Assembly: GCA_963632245.1 (NCBI GenBank)
Contig: CAVGTF010000110.1
Coordinates: forward strand, 1 to 7,622
DNA length: 7,622 nucleotides
Source: UBA1724 sp963632245
GTDB taxonomy: Bacteria; Verrucomicrobiota; Lentisphaeria; Oligosphaerales; Oligosphaeraceae
Direction of reading: 5' to 3'
Under the pieces are notes generated by a model that worked only from the letters and a program-made list of their open reading frames with translations, was not told where the DNA came from and searched no databases. Each line of letters starts with the position of its first letter. The first letter of the stretch is position 1. The translations under genes and the position numbers were made by a program. This document shows positions 5,114 through 7,622 of this stretch, piece by piece.

Positions 5114-5880
5114 CCGCTGCCGCCCTCCAAGTCAACGGACTCTCCTTCGCCTACGGAAGCCACCAGGTCCTATCGGGGCTCTCATTCACCCTATCCCCCG
5201 GACAATGCCTGGCGCTGCTGGGAGAAAACGGCTCCGGAAAATCCACCCTGCTACACTGCCTGGCGGGACTCTTGACGCCCTCCCCACACGATGCCATCCG
5301 ACTAAATGGCACGCCCCTCGCTGCCCTGGACCGCGCCGCCCGCGCACGCAAAATCGCCCTCCTCCCACAACATTCTCCCCTCCCACAATGCACCGCACGG
5401 GAGGCGGTGCTTCTGGGCCGCCTCCCACAGGGACGCTGGCGGCCCTCCCCCACCGATCTCCACGCCGCGCAGGAGGCGCTAGAACTCACCGGCGCCGCAG
5501 AATGGTCCGAACGCCCCCTGGAGCAGCTCTCCGGCGGACAACGCCAGCGGGTCCTCCTGGCGCGATGCCTGGCGCAAGAACCGCGGCTGCTGCTTTTGGA
5601 CGAGCCCTCCAGCAGCCTGGATGTCCGTGCGCAAATGGAGATCTCCGCCTTGCTGCGCCGCCTGACGGAAGAGCGCGAGCTCCTTACGGTGCTGGCCACC
5701 CATAGCCCCGCGCAGGCACTCCAGACCGCCCACCAGTGCCTGCTCCTGAAAAACGGATGCGCCCTCGCCAAAGGCGAACCCCGCGAGGTCCTCTCTGGCG
5801 GAAATCTCTCCCGACTCTACGGCGTCCAGGCACGACTCATCCCCGGCACCACCGCCTTCGATTTCCTCCCCCCACAATGA
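5110..5880 (+). CDS. ABC importer ATPase (FepC/BtuD-like)
   Basis: The 256-aa protein is a single complete nucleotide-binding domain that powers the importer on the cytoplasmic side. Visible motifs in order: Walker A GENGSGKST (38-46), Q-loop Gln87 in LLPQ, signature LSGGQ (140-144), Walker B LLLLDEP (160-166), D-loop SSLD (168-171) and switch His198 in ATHSP. The residue after the switch His is Ser, where Asp is common in this family. The spacing and the C-terminal segment (GEPREVLSGGNLSRLYG) fit the FepC/FhuC/BtuD group. The start overlaps the permease stop (ATGA, 5110-5113) and has a strong ribosome binding site. The end overlaps the binding-protein gene in the same way. All catalytic residues are present, so it should be active. 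Confidence 0.95.
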   Translation: MTAAALQVNGLSFAYGSHQVLSGLSFTLSPGQCLALLGENGSGKSTLLHCLAGLLTPSPHDAIRLNGTPLAALDRAARARKIALLPQHSPLPQCTAREAVLLGRLPQGRWRPSPTDLHAAQEALELTGAAEWSERPLEQLSGGQRQRVLLARCLAQEPRLLLLDEPSSSLDVRAQMEISALLRRLTEERELLTVLATHSPAQALQTAHQCLLLKNGCALAKGEPREVLSGGNLSRLYGVQARLIPGTTAFDFLPPQ

Positions 5881-6971
5881 TCCGCCACCACGCACAAATC
5901 ACACTCGCACTGCTTCTGGCGGCGCTCTGCCTCCTAGTTGGCTGCGCGCCAAAAAGCGAGGAGTCTACCGCCGCCATGCGTGAGGTCACCGACTGCCTGG
6001 ACCGACGAGTTGTGCTCCCTGCGAAGGTAGAGCGTGTGGTCTGCATTGGCGCGGGTGCCCTGCGCCTCTACTGCTATGTAGGCGAGGTCGAGGACCTAGT
6101 GGGTATGGAGGCATGCGAGAAGGACTTCCTCTTCTCCTTCCGACCCTACCAGGATGCCCACAAGGAGTTCTTCCGCACCCTGCCTACCATCGGCTCCGGC
6201 GGTCCCGGCGGGACACTGGATCCGGAGGCACTCTTGGCCTGCCGACCCAATGTCATCTTCTCCACCTTCTACTCCTCACCCAGCGAAATGGAGAAGCTCC
6301 AGCGCGATACCGGCATCCCCGTGGTGGTGCTCCACTACGGAACCCAGGAGGTCTTCGATCCCATGGTCGACCGCTCTCTGGAAATCCTGGGGACCGCCCT
6401 ATCTCGCCAACCACGCGCCACAGAGGTCCGGGAATACATCCGCGGCCTCCAGGCCGACCTGGAGCGCCGCACAGCCGGCATCCCCGAAACAGAGCGCCCA
6501 AGGGTCTACCTCGCCGGACACCCCCGCTTCGGGCTCCAGGGCTTCGGCAGCACCCTGGCGCACTCGCCACTCCTCCAGGCAATCCACGCCAAGAACGCCG
6601 TCGACGAACTCCCCGGAAGACCCGGTCCCCGTCGCCTGACACTGGAGGAGGTCCTGGCACTGGATCCCCAGGTGGTCTTTCTGGACGACAGCGCCACACC
6701 CATCGTCCAGGACGAATTCCAGAAGCGCCCGGAGGTCTTTCGCCTCATGACGGCGGTACGCGACGGACGCATCCACCGGATCCTCCCCTACAACGCCTAC
6801 TACACGAATCTGGAGATGGCATACGCCGACGGCTATCTCATGGGAAAGATCCTCTACCCCAGCGCCTTCCAGGACGTGGATCCCCGCCAGAAGACCGCCG
6901 AAATCGCCGAATTCCTCCTGGGAGTCCCCGTGGAGATCCCCTGGCCCCAAGACACTCCGATCCTCCCATGA
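5877..6971 (+). CDS. Substrate-binding lipoprotein of the ABC importer (FepB/BtuF-like, iron-type)
   Basis: The 364-aa protein begins with a lipoprotein signal peptide: MIRHH, hydrophobic 8-21, lipobox LVGC with Cys23 as the lipidated residue. It should be membrane-anchored and capture substrate in the periplasm. The mature part has the class III binding-protein layout. The N-lobe contains LDRRVVLPAKVERVVCIGAG (41-60), followed by ALRLYCYVGEVEDLVGME. DPEALLACRPNVIF (115-128) follows, then a long linker helix, and a C-lobe with LTLEEVLALDPQVVFLDD (254-271). GAGALRLY, LPTIGSGGPGG (102-112), LPYNAYYTN (303-311) and ADGYLMGKILYP...F.DVDP (317-336) recall, from memory, a subgroup usually annotated as iron ABC transporter binding protein, also found in methanogens. 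The ATG overlaps the ATPase stop (ATGA) without its own ribosome binding site. Frames opening further upstream lie inside the ATPase gene. Confidence 0.9.
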   Translation: MIRHHAQITLALLLAALCLLVGCAPKSEESTAAMREVTDCLDRRVVLPAKVERVVCIGAGALRLYCYVGEVEDLVGMEACEKDFLFSFRPYQDAHKEFFRTLPTIGSGGPGGTLDPEALLACRPNVIFSTFYSSPSEMEKLQRDTGIPVVVLHYGTQEVFDPMVDRSLEILGTALSRQPRATEVREYIRGLQADLERRTAGIPETERPRVYLAGHPRFGLQGFGSTLAHSPLLQAIHAKNAVDELPGRPGPRRLTLEEVLALDPQVVFLDDSATPIVQDEFQKRPEVFRLMTAVRDGRIHRILPYNAYYTNLEMAYADGYLMGKILYPSAFQDVDPRQKTAEIAEFLLGVPVEIPWPQDTPILP

Positions 6972-7564
6972 CAACCACGACTCTGGAAGAAATCCTCACA
7001 CTCCTGGAAAGCGTCCCACCACCCCCCGATGGCACGCCACGCATTCTGGCAATCGACGGACGCTCCGCCGCCGGAAAATCCACCCTCGCCAATTCCCTGG
7101 CAGAACGCCTGGGACCCGAATGCGGAGTAGTCCACGCGGACCACTTCTTCCTGCCACCAGAACTGCGCACTCCCGAACGCCGCGCCCAACCCGGCGGAAA
7201 TATCCACTACGAGCGCCTCTTGACGGAGGTCATGCCCTTCCTGCATCGCCCCCAGGCATTCGCATACTACCCCTTCTCCTGCCAAACCGGCACCCTGGCC
7301 GACACCCCCGTCACCCTGCCAGAGTGCCACTCCTGGCGAATCCTGGAGGGAAGCTACGCCCTCCACCCCGCCCTGGGAGACTATTACGACCTGGCACTCT
7401 TCCTCGATATCACCCCGGACGAACAACTCCACCGCATCACCCTCCGAAACGGCCCCGCAAAAGCCGCCGTCTTCCAGTCCCTCTGGATCCCCCTGGAGGA
7501 AGAGTATATCGCGAAGTGCCACCCGCAAGAGAACGCCACCGTGGTGCGCTTTGCACGCCCATAG
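6968..7564 (+). CDS. Uridine-kinase-like P-loop phosphotransferase
   Basis: The 198-aa protein belongs to the uridine kinase/phosphoribulokinase-like P-loop group. Motifs: IDGRSAAGKST (29-39, Walker A), HADHFFLPPELRTPER (56-71, substrate-side Asp58), RRAQPGGNIHYER (71-83), LEGSYALHPAL (126-136), LFLDITPDEQLHRITLRNGP (144-163, lid region) and WIPLEEEY (173-180). These agree with the short uridine kinase family proteins that phosphorylate a nucleoside-like or similar small molecule. The true substrate is often unknown. The start overlaps the binding-protein stop (ATGA, 6968-6971) with no Shine-Dalgarno site, so it is coupled to the importer. A kinase at the end of an importer operon could trap or modify what is imported, but this is inference. 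The protein is full length; its stop lies 6 bases before the terminal heptamer array. Confidence 0.85.
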   Translation: MTTTTLEEILTLLESVPPPPDGTPRILAIDGRSAAGKSTLANSLAERLGPECGVVHADHFFLPPELRTPERRAQPGGNIHYERLLTEVMPFLHRPQAFAYYPFSCQTGTLADTPVTLPECHSWRILEGSYALHPALGDYYDLALFLDITPDEQLHRITLRNGPAKAAVFQSLWIPLEEEYIAKCHPQENATVVRFARP

Positions 7565-7570
7565 GCGGCA

Positions 7571-7622
7571 GGGAGTAGGGAGTAGGGAGTAGGGAGTAGG
7601 GAGTAGGGAGTAGGGAGTAGGG
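7571..7622 (+). repeat. Perfect GGGAGTA tandem array (7-bp unit), continues past the window
   Basis: Seven exact GGGAGTA units plus GGG fill the last 52 bases. The array begins 6 nt after the stop of the last operon gene, on the sense strand. The same unit appears in degenerate form at 301-333 (minus sense) and 2881-2910 (plus sense). Runs of three G every 7 bases meet the simple pattern for a G-quadruplex in DNA or in the 3' end of the mRNA. The full length cannot be seen. Confidence 0.95.

Noticed and set aside
4168..5880. Long frame that would fuse a permease-overlapping sequence to the ABC ATPase (570 codons)
   Set aside because: The part before 5110 is Pro/Arg-rich out-of-frame text over the permease. 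The ATPase has its own ATG and a strong ribosome binding site.

Overview
The window is GC-rich bacterial chromosomal DNA. It holds two minus-strand genes, a repeat-filled divergent intergenic region, and one plus-strand operon of five tightly packed genes. The best lineage clue is the prepilin-like protein. Its [21 protein letters not shown] segment, the following KAREQAR...C..N..Q and MYASDYDDYLP segments, and a C-terminal H...DGH motif are typical of the large pseudopilin-like families of the PVC group, especially Lentisphaerota and neighbouring Verrucomicrobiota. This assignment is an inference from motifs, not a search result.

Layout: 1-356 contains only repeats. 357-1787 (minus) encodes a TolC-type outer-membrane efflux protein. 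1788-2010 is a repeat module. 2011-2505 (minus) encodes a small exported protein of unknown function. 2506-3261 is a long divergent intergenic region holding an inverted repeat pair, another copy of the repeat module in the opposite orientation, and a 26-bp perfect palindrome. 3262-7564 (plus) encodes a prepilin-like protein, a FecCD-type permease, an ABC ATPase, a lipoprotein binding protein and a uridine-kinase-like P-loop protein. 7571 to the window edge is a perfect 7-bp tandem repeat.

Function: the permease, ATPase and lipoprotein make up a complete class II ABC importer of the iron/siderophore/cobalamin type (BtuCDF/FepBCD family). Each of its junctions, and the junction to the kinase, is a 4-base ATGA overlap, so translation is probably coupled. 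The prepilin-like gene ends only 4 bases before the permease start and is probably co-transcribed. The substrate cannot be fixed from sequence; an iron or metal chelate is the best guess.

The most unusual content is non-coding. A composite repeat occurs in every intergenic space and is made of degenerate G-rich heptamers, a hairpin, a T-tract and two further conserved blocks. Its heptamer part begins within about 25 nt of the stop codon of all three gene ends that face a non-coding gap, always with the G-rich strand in the sense direction. The hairpin keeps its shape while its stem and loop sequence change between copies, which suggests that it acts as RNA or as a selected DNA structure.
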